A stretch of DNA of 64,000 nucleotides from Pseudomonas purpurea. Its GTDB lineage: Bacteria; Pseudomonadota; Gammaproteobacteria; Pseudomonadales; Pseudomonadaceae. A model generated the notes under the pieces. It was not told where the DNA came from, did not search any database, and was given only the letters and a program-made list of their open reading frames with translations. Position numbers and translations under genes: made by a program. Positions within the stretch are counted from its first letter, which is position 1. Each line of letters begins with the position of its first letter. This document shows positions 28,956-37,840 of the stretch, in pieces. The stretch spans positions 4,418,001 through 4,482,000 of the forward strand of contig NZ_CP150918.1 of assembly GCF_039908635.1 (NCBI RefSeq). The letters run 5' to 3'.

Positions 28956-30407
28956 ATGTCCGTCCGTCGTACCAAAATCGTCGCTACCCTTGGCCCGGCC
29001 AGTAACTCGCCGGAAGTTCTCGAACAGCTGATTCTGGCTGGCCTGGACGTCGCCCGCCTGAACTTCTCCCACGGCACCCCGGACGAGCACAAGGCTCGTG
29101 CCAAACTGGTGCGCGACCTCGCCGCCAAGCACGGCCGCTTCGTCGCCCTGCTGGGTGACCTGCAAGGCCCGAAAATCCGTATCGCCAAATTCGCCAACAA
29201 GCGCATCGAGCTGAAGATCGGTGATCAATTCACCTTCTCCACCAGCCATCCGCTGACCGAAGGCAACCAGCAAATCGTCGGCATCGACTACCCGGACCTG
29301 GTCAAGGACTGCGGTGTGGGCGACGAGCTGCTGCTCGACGACGGCCGCGTGGTCATGCGTGTCGACACCGCCACCGCCACCGAGCTGAATTGCACCGTGA
29401 CCATCGGCGGCCCGCTGTCGGACCACAAAGGCATCAACCGTCGCGGCGGTGGCCTGACCGCTCCAGCCCTGACTGAAAAAGACAAAGCTGATATCAAACT
29501 CGCCGCGGAAATGGAAGTCGACTACCTCGCCGTGTCCTTCCCGCGTGACGCTGCCGACATGGAATACGCCCGTAAACTGCGCGACGAAGCTGGCGGTACT
29601 GCCTGGCTGGTGGCGAAGATCGAACGCGCCGAAGCCGTGGCCGACGACGAAACCCTGGACGGCCTGATCAAGGCTTCCGACGCGGTGATGGTTGCCCGTG
29701 GCGACCTGGGCGTGGAAATCGGCGATGCCGAGCTGGTGGGTATTCAGAAGAAGATCATCCTGCACGCACGCCGCCACAACAAAGCGGTGATCGTGGCGAC
29801 CCAGATGATGGAGTCGATGATCCAGAACCCGATGCCGACCCGCGCCGAAGTGTCCGACGTGGCCAACGCCGTGCTCGACTACACCGACGCCGTGATGCTC
29901 TCGGCCGAAAGTGCGGCCGGCCTCTACCCGCTCGAAGCGGTCCAGGCCATGGCACGGATTTGCGTCGGCGCTGAAAAGCACCCGACCAGCAAAACCTCCA
30001 GCCATCGCATCGGCAAAGTGTTCGAAAGCTGCGACCAGAGCATCGCGCTGGCCGCCATGTACACCGCCAACCACTTCCCGGGCGTGAAGGCGATCATCGC
30101 CTTGACCGAAAGTGGCTACACGCCGTTGATCATGTCGCGCATCCGTTCCTCGGTGCCGATCTACGCGTTCTCTCCGCACCGCGAAACCCAGGCCCGCGCG
30201 GCCATGTTCCGTGGCGTCTACACCGTACCGTTCGACCCGGCCTCGTTGCCGCCTGAGCAAGTCAGCCAGGCCGCCATCGACGAGTTGCTCAAACTCGGCG
30301 TGGTCGAGAAAGGCGACTGGGTCATCCTGACCAAAGGCGACAGCTACCACACCATCGGCGGCACCAACGGGATGAAAATCCTGCACGTTGGCGACAAGAT
30401 GGTCTGA
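28956..30407 (+). CDS. pykA: Pyruvate kinase
   Basis: 483 aa. Converts phosphoenolpyruvate and ADP to pyruvate and ATP, the last step of glycolysis/Entner-Doudoroff. N-terminal RRTKIVATLGPAS and RLNFSHGTPDEH, the substrate-site loop LLGDLQGPKIRIAKF, the catalytic Lys region WLVAKIERAEAV, and the Mg-binding VMVARGDLGVEI are all present. The regulatory C-domain (IALTESGYTPLIMSR) completes a full-length enzyme of the PykA (type II) size. ATG at 28956 behind GAGGAG. It has its own terminator. A core gene, flanked on both sides by Tc-locus genes on the opposite strand. Confidence 0.97.
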   Translation: MSVRRTKIVATLGPASNSPEVLEQLILAGLDVARLNFSHGTPDEHKARAKLVRDLAAKHGRFVALLGDLQGPKIRIAKFANKRIELKIGDQFTFSTSHPLTEGNQQIVGIDYPDLVKDCGVGDELLLDDGRVVMRVDTATATELNCTVTIGGPLSDHKGINRRGGGLTAPALTEKDKADIKLAAEMEVDYLAVSFPRDAADMEYARKLRDEAGGTAWLVAKIERAEAVADDETLDGLIKASDAVMVARGDLGVEIGDAELVGIQKKIILHARRHNKAVIVATQMMESMIQNPMPTRAEVSDVANAVLDYTDAVMLSAESAAGLYPLEAVQAMARICVGAEKHPTSKTSSHRIGKVFESCDQSIALAAMYTANHFPGVKAIIALTESGYTPLIMSRIRSSVPIYAFSPHRETQARAAMFRGVYTVPFDPASLPPEQVSQAAIDELLKLGVVEKGDWVILTKGDSYHTIGGTNGMKILHVGDKMV

Positions 30408-30420
30408 GTGTCAGATCGCT

Positions 30421-30462
30421 GAAAAACGAAAGCCCCGCAGTTAACGCTGCGGGGCTTTTTTC
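30421..30462. terminator. Bidirectional terminator after pykA
   Basis: AGCCCCGCAG (30431-30440) / CTGCGGGGCT (30447-30456), T-run 30456-30461, A-rich on the left. Shared by pykA and the leftward TccC gene. Confidence 0.9.
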
Positions 30463-30515
30463 GTTGCGTTGTCCCGTCCTGAATAAGCTCCTCCTCCGCG
30501 TACCAAAGGAGCGAT

Positions 30516-33335
30516 CTACTTCATGTAGGTTAATGCCGCTGCATGATTCAAGATTCGTGTTCTATTGGCCTGCATTGATTGCGAGTCAGCCAATTTTTTC
30601 TCAAGGTAACGTCTCTCCGAGAACGTGATCGGATTGTAAGTCTTCCCGACCTCCGAAGCCGTCTTATACGGTTTCGCCCCAAATACGTCAGGCTGAAGCT
30701 GAGTCCATCCAGAGGATTCGTGAGCCGGACTTTTCAGTGCTACATCCAGAAAAACAATGGAACCTTCAGCTTGAGTTTCCGCGAACCAACTCAACCCAAG
30801 CTTTGAAGTCTGACGAAAAAACCAATTAACAACAGCATTTGTCGCCATTTTCGCAGTACCCGACGACAGCGCAAAAAAATCATTGGGGGTAGTTTGCAGG
30901 AGCCCTGTTATCTCCTCGAAGTTGGCTGTCGGTATCGGCGCATCCAGATTCTTTGCCCAGAACTCATGCGGCGATTTTCCTGAGGCTTGAGAACTTTCAT
31001 AAGTGTTCATTTTTCGCTCGATACTCAACGAGCTACTGTGCGACTTGAGATAGCCCGCCCAGCTTTGCAGCATAAGCTTCGCATCGCCGGCAGTCCCTCT
31101 ATAGCTGGGTGAGACTGACATGAAAAACTTTGCATTTTCGTCCTCTATCTCAATGCCCTCATTGATCATCTCCACGACGCCTAGATAATCATCCTTGGCG
31201 TTTTCAGGCGTAATCATCAGTGCAGCATTGAGCTTATCGATAGTCACAATGCTCTGATCCGGATAGGCTGCGTACAAACCCGGCACCACCCTTTCCCGTG
31301 CAGTGTCAAAACCATACAACAAGGTAACTGGAGAGAGTCCATTGGCATCTCTCAATGTGACCGGGTTATTCCTGACAAACCGATAAAGGTTCAACCCATC
31401 GATATCCCCCGCCGGATCAGGATTGATCCAGCGCTGCAACCATGGCGCGTAATAACGTAAGCCGTAGTAATAGAGCCCACTCGCATCGCGCTCTTTCCCT
31501 GCATAACGAATGGTTTTGTAACTGGCCTCTGGACTACCGTTATCCACCCACCACGCCGTTCCACCGTAAGGGTAATAACGCTCCTGACTTAATACTTCAC
31601 CCGCCTGACTCAATTCGACCGAACTGGACTGCACATGATCAGACAGGCTGTAACGCCAAAATTCTCGCTCGACCCCGGCGGGGGGATCTGACTCCCAATA
31701 CATGACACTAATGTGACTATGCCCTGTTGTTGGCTTGATGACCTGATAGGTCTTGTTATTGACGGCATCACAGTGAAGCTCAAGTCCCGGCAAGTAACGT
31801 ACCTCTCGCGTCACAACCCTCACCTTGCTCAAGCGCGTTGCAGACTTACGTAACCGCTGCCCGTCACTGTCATAGCCATACACTTCACTATCGTGTTGAC
31901 CATCAGGCCTGATGACCGGAGTTACGCGATACAGTTGGTTTCTGCCATTCCACTCCAATACCTGACCACGCAACAACGCCCGCAAATTGCCGTTGCGGTC
32001 AAACCCGTTGCCGATTTCCGGTTCTCCTGGCAGTTCATCCTCATAAACGGCCAGGCTGCGGTTGCTGTGTGCAGCCGTGATCATTCTCCGGGTATATTGG
32101 TTTGCGCCGACATGCACCAACGTACATAAATTACCGGCGCCATCGTAGTCATAGTCTTCTCGATAATTGGCAACCTGCCCGGAATCCTGAACGGAAGTAT
32201 AGAGTGCATGACCTGCAGCTGGGCCATGGCCTCTGATTGCTTCGAAACCTGTACTTTTAATCAATTGATAGAGCGAGTCATAGGTATAGGTACAGCGGTG
32301 CTCGACCCTCTGATTACGAAAGTAAACCGGTACGGCAGCCTCGTCATTAATGGTAAGAACATTGCCAACCGGATCGTATTCATAGCGCAGACTTTGCAGC
32401 GATTGCTGGTCCCCTCCCATGGCATACAGATGAACAAGTCGTCCATCACCCTCGTCGTATTCGAAGGTCGTTTTAACTCCATTACCCGCTGTTTCACCTT
32501 TGACCCGGTTCAGCACGTCATAGGTAACAGCACTGACAACGGTCTTTTCTCCCGCACCTTTGACCCGCAAGTAAGCGCTCTTCAGATTCCCTGCAACGTC
32601 GTAGACCGTGCGCTGAATGTTTTGCCGGGCATCGACTTGACTAAGGGATTCGCCCAAAGCGTTGAAGTCCCAACAGGTAGTGGCTTGCTGCTCTTCAAGC
32701 AACGCCTCCCGTGCGGCCTCCTCCAACGGCCAATCAGGCACAGTCAATGCCTTTGTGAAACGCCGCCCTTGCTCAAGTGGCGAGCCGAGCAGTCCGTAGT
32801 CTGAGGTAAAAACGGTGCCCCCGGTGTCGTCATGCCGGACCAGTCGCCCGCATTGATTATGCCTGGCCATTTCGATGTCCGAAGCACCGTAACGCAAACA
32901 CTCGACTACCGCCGCAGGTTGATCCGAGGTACTTTCGATCACGGCGACAAGCCTGCCCAATGCATCATACTGCTGCTGTCGCCGTGCCCCTCGGCCATCC
33001 CAGAAACACACGGATTTCCCGGTTTCAGCCAACAGATCCAAACGCCACCCAGAGTCGACACTGTTAGAAAACAGCACCGCCGCAGACACGTTGAACGTGT
33101 TCGAAAGATTATCCGGCACCGCTGCGTCCGACTCGGCTAACAGGCCTAGCCTAGGATCTATTGAAGCGCTCAAACGGCCATGCCAATCGTACTTCTGACG
33201 GGTGATTCTGGACTGTGCGGGTGCATCGCCCTGAGCTCGATGATAATTGACAGCCCTGACCGCCAACCCACGCGGATCCAGCGCCGTGAGGGTGGGAGTG
33301 AAAGCATTAAGTGATGCAGGTGTAGTATCGGACAT
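30516..33335 (-). CDS. tccC: Tc toxin TccC-type effector 1 (RHS cage, unknown C-terminal domain)
   Basis: 939 aa. Residues 1-660 are RHS/YD repeats (YDWHGRLSASIDPR, YDALGRLVAV, YDVAGNLKSAYL) closing with the RHS-associated core: RYAGKERDASGLYYYGLRYY, APWLQRWINPDPAGDIDG, NLYRFVRNNPVTLRDANG, where TccC proteins self-cleave. The hypervariable tail (about 270 residues from SPVTLLYGFDT) has no recognised fold; its end reads TYNPITFSERRYLEKKLADS. It is transported through TcB/TcA into target cells in this family. Visibly AT-richer than the core genes around it, especially the tail. ATG 33335 chosen; TTG at 33347 is in frame; neither has a good ribosome site. Site D operator 97 bp upstream. It is separated from TcB and the other two TccC genes by fumarase and two other genes. 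Confidence 0.92.
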   Translation of the reverse strand: MSDTTPASLNAFTPTLTALDPRGLAVRAVNYHRAQGDAPAQSRITRQKYDWHGRLSASIDPRLGLLAESDAAVPDNLSNTFNVSAAVLFSNSVDSGWRLDLLAETGKSVCFWDGRGARRQQQYDALGRLVAVIESTSDQPAAVVECLRYGASDIEMARHNQCGRLVRHDDTGGTVFTSDYGLLGSPLEQGRRFTKALTVPDWPLEEAAREALLEEQQATTCWDFNALGESLSQVDARQNIQRTVYDVAGNLKSAYLRVKGAGEKTVVSAVTYDVLNRVKGETAGNGVKTTFEYDEGDGRLVHLYAMGGDQQSLQSLRYEYDPVGNVLTINDEAAVPVYFRNQRVEHRCTYTYDSLYQLIKSTGFEAIRGHGPAAGHALYTSVQDSGQVANYREDYDYDGAGNLCTLVHVGANQYTRRMITAAHSNRSLAVYEDELPGEPEIGNGFDRNGNLRALLRGQVLEWNGRNQLYRVTPVIRPDGQHDSEVYGYDSDGQRLRKSATRLSKVRVVTREVRYLPGLELHCDAVNNKTYQVIKPTTGHSHISVMYWESDPPAGVEREFWRYSLSDHVQSSSVELSQAGEVLSQERYYPYGGTAWWVDNGSPEASYKTIRYAGKERDASGLYYYGLRYYAPWLQRWINPDPAGDIDGLNLYRFVRNNPVTLRDANGLSPVTLLYGFDTARERVVPGLYAAYPDQSIVTIDKLNAALMITPENAKDDYLGVVEMINEGIEIEDENAKFFMSVSPSYRGTAGDAKLMLQSWAGYLKSHSSSLSIERKMNTYESSQASGKSPHEFWAKNLDAPIPTANFEEITGLLQTTPNDFFALSSGTAKMATNAVVNWFFRQTSKLGLSWFAETQAEGSIVFLDVALKSPAHESSGWTQLQPDVFGAKPYKTASEVGKTYNPITFSERRYLEKKLADSQSMQANRTRILNHAAALTYMK

Positions 33336-33431
33336 GAGCGTTTTCAATCCATGAAAATGAGTTGAAGTGCATCACAAGCAGTTAATGCACTCGCCTCATT
33401 TTTGAATACGACAAACAACGACTCAGATCTA

Positions 33432-33447
33432 CTGTCAGAGTTGACAG
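33432..33447. promoter_or_regulatory. Candidate Tc-regulon operator, site D
   Basis: Core CTGTCAGAGTTGACAG inside a 22-bp palindrome with 9-bp arms CTACTGTCA / TGACAGTAG (33429-33450), identical arms to site A. 97 bp upstream of TccC 1; CCGTTCATCG precedes it on the gene strand. No gene is seen in 33451-33633. Confidence 0.75.
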
Positions 33448-33633
33448 TAGCGATGAACGGGCATCGCAGCGAGCCGGACCTGCGAAACGCAACAGCCCCG
33501 CTTTGTGAATGGCGAGCTGTTGCATTTCGACATTCTGCTGATAGTTCGCCAAGCCTGCTGCCTTCGCGGGCAAGCCTTAATACCCGCAGTTACAAGCCAG
33601 GCGCCTACATTTCTGCGGTGCGCAACTGCATGC

Positions 33634-34569
33634 TCAACCCCGAGGTACGAACAGGTCCGATAACAGTTGATTACGGGGTAACCCGGCCAGGTACAAACGT
33701 CGGGCAAAGGCGTCGACGCTGTCGGGCGATCCACAGACCAAGGCCAGGGTTTGCCGTGAACCCAGGCGCAATTGTGCCAAAGCCGCTGTCAGCTCAGCCG
33801 CCGTCAGTAACTCGAGACTCAGGTTGGGATGGTTCGCTGCCAGCGCCGCCAAGGGCTTGGCCAGGTAATGCTCGCTGGCATCGTGGGCCAGGTGTATCAC
33901 CCGAATAGGGCCCTGATGATCCTGGCGCAGCGCTTCACGCAATACACCGAACAATGGCCCCAACCCGGTGCCGGCCGCCAGCAGCCACAGTGGTCGGGTT
34001 TGCCAATCGGGGTCGTAATGCAGCGCACCGCCACGCAACTCGCCCAACCGGAGCGGGTCGCCGATCTTCAACTGGCGCGCCGCATCGCTGAATTCACCCG
34101 GCAAGCGACAGTCGAGGTGAAACTCCAGAAAACGATCTTCCTGCGGCAGGCTGGCCAATGAATACGGGCGCGCCACGTTCCCGGCCCACAGCACCAGATG
34201 CTGACCGGCCTGGTAGCGCAAGGGACGTTCAGCCCTCAAGCGCAGGCGCAATACACTGGGGCTTAACCAGTCAGCGGCTTCAACGGTGGCCGGCAAACCG
34301 TCACGCAGTGGATCAAACACCGCCACCTGCAGGTCATCGACGACTTCACACTGACAGGCCAGGCGCCAACCTTGCTGACGCTGCTCGGCGCTCAGTGCAT
34401 CGGGACGCCGGTCGCTCACCTCGCCTTTAAGGCAATGCACCAGGCACGCATGGCAACTGCCGGCGCGGCAGCTGTAAGGCACGTGCATGCCGTTCTGGTT
34501 CAAGGCATCGAGCAGGTTGCTGCCCTGCGCCACCGTCCACTGAAGATCGCCCACCCGCAACTCAGGCAT
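33634..34569 (-). CDS. Ferredoxin-NAD(P)H reductase-like flavoprotein with N-terminal 2Fe-2S domain
   Basis: 311 aa. An N-terminal plant-type ferredoxin domain has the Cys cluster YSCRAGSCHACLVHC and a fourth Cys in LACQCEV (residues about 33-75). A FAD-binding barrel follows (ARPYSLASLPQED, the RxYS flavin motif) and then an NAD(P)-binding domain (LWLLAAGTGLGPLFGVLRE, ALVCGSPDSVDAF). It passes electrons from NAD(P)H through FAD to the iron-sulfur centre, as in CDP-6-deoxyglucoseen reductase and oxygenase reductases; the partner is unknown. ATG at 34569 overlaps the stop of the diguanylate cyclase by 8 bp, so the two are translationally coupled. Confidence 0.9.
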   Translation of the reverse strand: MPELRVGDLQWTVAQGSNLLDALNQNGMHVPYSCRAGSCHACLVHCLKGEVSDRRPDALSAEQRQQGWRLACQCEVVDDLQVAVFDPLRDGLPATVEAADWLSPSVLRLRLRAERPLRYQAGQHLVLWAGNVARPYSLASLPQEDRFLEFHLDCRLPGEFSDAARQLKIGDPLRLGELRGGALHYDPDWQTRPLWLLAAGTGLGPLFGVLREALRQDHQGPIRVIHLAHDASEHYLAKPLAALAANHPNLSLELLTAAELTAALAQLRLGSRQTLALVCGSPDSVDAFARRLYLAGLPRNQLLSDLFVPRG

Positions 34570-35680
34570 CGACGTTCTCCCACGCGGCGGCGCAGCGATT
34601 GCGACCGTCGCGCTTGGCCCGGTAAAGCGCCTGATCGGCACGTTGCAAGGCATCGTCCAGGTCGTCGCCCAACGCCAGCAGCGTCATGCCTGCCGACAGG
34701 CTCAGGTCGCGCACGCTCAGGCCGATCAACTCAACCTCGGTAAACGCAATGCGCAAGCGTTCACAACAGGACGTCAGTCGCTCGGCGTCGCAATCGGGCA
34801 ACAGCACAACGAACTCTTCGCCGCCATAACGTGCCAACACATCACCGTCGCGCAAACAGGCCATGGCAACGGCGGCGAACGCCTGCAACACCTGATCACC
34901 TGCGGCATGGCCGTGGAGGTCGTTGATGCGTTTGAAGTGGTCGAGGTCGATCAACGCCAGGCCGTGCACCACGCCAGCGTCCATGGCATTGAGCTCGCGG
35001 GAGGCCAGGCGCAAGAAATGCCGGCGATTGAACAGCCCCGTGAGTTCGTCGGTGGCGACCAGGTCTTCCAGCTGACGCATCATGCCGCGCAGGGTGTCCT
35101 GATGCGCTTGCAGGGCGAAACGCCGTTGGCGCATGCGCTGGCGCGAAGCCTGGACGTAGCGGGCATAAAGCACCAGCCACAGTAGCACCAGAAACAGCAC
35201 GCACACCTGCAACGCGGCCAGGGGCGGATCATTCAACTGCAAGTGATAGCCGTCCCAGAGATTGATGCCCGCGAAGCTGAAAAACACCAACGACGCACAC
35301 CGCACAAAGGCCCGACGCGACAGATGGAACAGGCCGAACAGCAGGATCAGCACGTAGAACACCAGGAAGGCGCCCCGCGCCAGGTCCAGATGAGCCATCA
35401 ACCAGGTTTGCCAGCCAAGCCCCACCAACACCTGCGCCTCGGTCAGGCTCGGGTCGGCGAAACTCAAGTTACGGCCGCTGAGGAACACCCCCAACAGAAC
35501 ACACTGGCTGAGCACCACCAACGCACTGCTGATCAACGCGCTGCTGATCGGTGCCCGGTAATGCCCACTGAAAATAGCCAGCCACAGCAACACCAGCGCC
35601 AACAGGTAAGTACCGGCCGCCAGGGTGAAACGCTTGAGTAACAAACGCTGGATGGCTTTATGGGGCAATCGTTGACTCAC
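34562..35680 (-). CDS. Membrane diguanylate cyclase (GGDEF)
   Basis: About 372 aa. Five to six N-terminal transmembrane helices (residues about 20-180), a short coiled linker, and a C-terminal GGDEF domain with DELTGLFNRRHFLRL, ALIDLDHFKRINDLHGH and the active-site motif RYGGEEFVVLLPD (near 287). An intact inhibitory I-site (RDGD, five residues before GGEEF) predicts product feedback. It makes cyclic di-GMP from two GTP. The start is uncertain: GTG at 35680 is preferred; TTG at 35689 is in frame; neither has a clear ribosome site. First gene of a two-gene leftward unit with the ferredoxin reductase. Confidence 0.9.
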   Translation of the reverse strand: MSQRLPHKAIQRLLLKRFTLAAGTYLLALVLLWLAIFSGHYRAPISSALISSALVVLSQCVLLGVFLSGRNLSFADPSLTEAQVLVGLGWQTWLMAHLDLARGAFLVFYVLILLFGLFHLSRRAFVRCASLVFFSFAGINLWDGYHLQLNDPPLAALQVCVLFLVLLWLVLYARYVQASRQRMRQRRFALQAHQDTLRGMMRQLEDLVATDELTGLFNRRHFLRLASRELNAMDAGVVHGLALIDLDHFKRINDLHGHAAGDQVLQAFAAVAMACLRDGDVLARYGGEEFVVLLPDCDAERLTSCCERLRIAFTEVELIGLSVRDLSLSAGMTLLALGDDLDDALQRADQALYRAKRDGRNRCAAAWENVDA

Positions 35681-36037
35681 CGTACGCAAGGAGGGGCTGA
35701 AAGGAGTGTCTTACCCTAAAGGCCAGTTGCCACTTTAGTGTTGCAACCCAAAAATGACCATTCAATTTTCGGCGCGACACATCAAGCACTCAGGTCGCCA
35801 CCAGCGAAGGCCAAGGCGAGGCATGCCTATAAAAGTCTAGCCGCTCACAAGGCGGTTCATGCGACCAACGTTTGACTGTCGGCGGGTGTACCCGCCCTTG
35901 ATGCGCGGTATACTGCCGCGCCTTTTTAGCGTCGCGCCAGTAACCCCGGCGTGCCTTGAAAGGTGTTTGCAGCCGACCGATGCACCCCACTGCAAGCACC
36001 TTATTGAATGTTCCCGTCTTTTAGAGGAGCGCGACTC
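35681..36037. other. Intergenic region between diguanylate cyclase and fumarase
   Basis: 357 bp of divergent spacer. It contains a GGCGGG-TGTA-CCCGCC hairpin (35881-35896) and a TATACT hexamer (35909-35914) that could be a -10 element, but no convincing -35 at normal spacing. No ORF or RNA gene is recognised. Confidence 0.4.
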
Positions 36038-37561
36038 ATGACCGTGATCAAGCAAGACGACCTGATTCAGAGCGTTGCCGACGCCCTGCAGTTCATTTCC
36101 TACTACCACCCCGTGGATTTCATCCAGGCCATGCACGAGGCCTACCTGCGTGAAGAATCGCCGGCAGCCCGCGATTCGATGGCGCAGATCCTCATCAACT
36201 CGCGCATGTGCGCCACCGGCCACCGTCCGATCTGCCAGGACACCGGCATCGTGACCGTGTTCGTTCGCGTAGGTATGGACGTGCGCTGGGATGGCGCCAC
36301 CATGGGCCTGGACGACATGATCAACGAAGGCGTGCGTCGCGCTTACAATCTGCCGGAAAACGTCCTGCGTGCCTCGATCCTCGCCGACCCGGCGGGCGCT
36401 CGTAAAAACACCAAGGACAACACCCCGGCCGTGATCCACTACTCCATCGTTCCGGGTAACACCGTGGAGGTGGACGTGGCAGCCAAGGGCGGCGGTTCCG
36501 AGAACAAGTCGAAAATGGCCATGCTCAACCCGTCCGACTCGATCGTTGACTGGGTACTGAAAACCGTTCCCGAAATGGGCGCTGGCTGGTGCCCTCCGGG
36601 CATGCTCGGCATCGGTATCGGCGGCACCGCCGAGAAAGCCGCCGTGATGGCCAAGGAAGTGTTGATGGAATCCATCGACATTCACGAGCTGAAGGCCCGT
36701 GGCCCGCAGAATCGTATCGAAGAGATGCGCCTGGAGCTGTTCGAGAAGGTCAACCAACTGGGCATCGGCGCCCAGGGCCTGGGCGGTCTGACCACCGTGC
36801 TCGACGTGAAGATCATGGATTACCCGACCCACGCCGCATCCTTGCCGGTGTGCATGATCCCCAACTGCGCCGCCACCCGTCACGCCCACTTCGTGCTCGA
36901 TGGCACTGGCCCGGCGTCGCTGGAAGCGCCACCGCTGGACGCCTACCCGGAAATCGTCTGGGAAGCCGGCCCGTCGGCCCGTCGCGTCAACCTCGACACC
37001 CTGACGCCTGAAGACGTGCAGAGCTGGAAGCCGGGCGAAACCGTCCTGCTCAACGGCAAGATGCTCACCGGTCGCGATGCTGCGCACAAGCGCATGGTCG
37101 AGATGCTGAACAAGGGTGAAACCTTGCCGGTAGACCTCAAGGGTCGCTTCATCTACTACGTCGGCCCGGTTGATCCGGTGCGCGAAGAAGTGGTTGGCCC
37201 GGCGGGCCCGACCACGGCCACGCGGATGGACAAGTTCACTCGCCAGATCCTCGAGCAAACCGGCCTGTTGGGCATGATCGGCAAATCCGAGCGCGGCCCG
37301 ACCGCCATCGAAGCGATCAAGGACCACAAGGCTGTTTACTTGATGGCAGTGGGCGGCGCGGCTTACCTGGTGGCGCAAGCCATCAAGAAATCCCGCGTGG
37401 TGGCTTTCGCCGAACTGGGGATGGAAGCCATCTACGAGTTCGACGTCAAAGACATGCCCGTGACCGTTGCGGTCGACAGCAAGGGCGAGTCGGTGCACAT
37501 CACCGGCCCGGCCATCTGGCAGCAAAAGATCAGTGAAAGCCTGGCGGTAGAAGTGCAGTAA
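36038..37561 (+). CDS. Class I (iron-sulfur) fumarate hydratase
   Basis: 507 aa. Interconverts fumarate and malate in the TCA cycle using an oxygen-sensitive 4Fe-4S cluster. Both parts of class I enzymes are fused: the alpha part (GHRPICQDTGIVTVFVRVG with a cluster Cys; GAGWCPPGMLGIGIGG; PVCMIPNCAATRHAHF with a further Cys) and the C-terminal beta part (GKMLTGRDAAHKRM, GPTTATRMDKFTRQIL). ATG at 36038 behind GAGGAG; ten upstream in-frame codons are not conserved. Ends in a strong terminator. A core gene between the TccC 1 and TcB blocks. Confidence 0.95.
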   Translation: MTVIKQDDLIQSVADALQFISYYHPVDFIQAMHEAYLREESPAARDSMAQILINSRMCATGHRPICQDTGIVTVFVRVGMDVRWDGATMGLDDMINEGVRRAYNLPENVLRASILADPAGARKNTKDNTPAVIHYSIVPGNTVEVDVAAKGGGSENKSKMAMLNPSDSIVDWVLKTVPEMGAGWCPPGMLGIGIGGTAEKAAVMAKEVLMESIDIHELKARGPQNRIEEMRLELFEKVNQLGIGAQGLGGLTTVLDVKIMDYPTHAASLPVCMIPNCAATRHAHFVLDGTGPASLEAPPLDAYPEIVWEAGPSARRVNLDTLTPEDVQSWKPGETVLLNGKMLTGRDAAHKRMVEMLNKGETLPVDLKGRFIYYVGPVDPVREEVVGPAGPTTATRMDKFTRQILEQTGLLGMIGKSERGPTAIEAIKDHKAVYLMAVGGAAYLVAQAIKKSRVVAFAELGMEAIYEFDVKDMPVTVAVDSKGESVHITGPAIWQQKISESLAVEVQ

Positions 37562-37583
37562 GCCTTCAACCTGCCCGTTGAAC

Positions 37584-37624
37584 GAAAGCCGCGCTGTTTG
37601 CACAAACAGCGCGGCTTTTTTTTT
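37584..37624 (+). terminator. Rho-independent terminator after fumarase
   Basis: Perfect 15-bp stem AAGCCGCGCTGTTTG (37586-37600) / CAAACAGCGCGGCTT (37603-37617) with a 2-nt centre and nine T. Confidence 0.95.
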
Positions 37625-37708
37625 GCCTGCGGTTTCATGGCGACTGTTTAACAATCTGCGATAAGAACAGTCTTTATCAGGCTTATTTGTTCTAAAAATC
37701 CCCCTCCC

Positions 37709-37728
37709 ACCTGTCAGATCTGACAGGT
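37709..37728. promoter_or_regulatory. Candidate Tc-regulon operator, site E
   Basis: Perfect 20-bp palindrome ACCTGTCAGATCTGACAGGT containing the core CTGTCAGATCTGACAG (37711-37726), 115 bp upstream of TcB. It is the only copy facing a rightward unit. Further upstream, GACTGTT (37642-37648) and AACAGTC (37666-37672) form a wider inverted pair. Confidence 0.78.
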
Positions 37729-37840
37729 TACGTGCCCCTTGCGAGTTGATAGCGTGACCCCTGTCCGCCGTGCGTCCTGGCGGGCATCGTGGGTCACCGA
37801 TTAGCGCCGCCCGCCCACAGGGCTGGAACAGGAACCGCAC

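Noticed and set aside
28836..30386. 516-codon ORF antisense to pykA
   Set aside because: Histidine/valine/glycine-rich shadow of the pyruvate kinase frame without any domain.
24268..37726. Calling the five palindromes LexA (SOS) boxes
   Set aside because: CTGT-N8-ACAG spacing fits, but the interior lacks the alternating AT of Pseudomonas LexA boxes; kept as an operator of unknown regulator.
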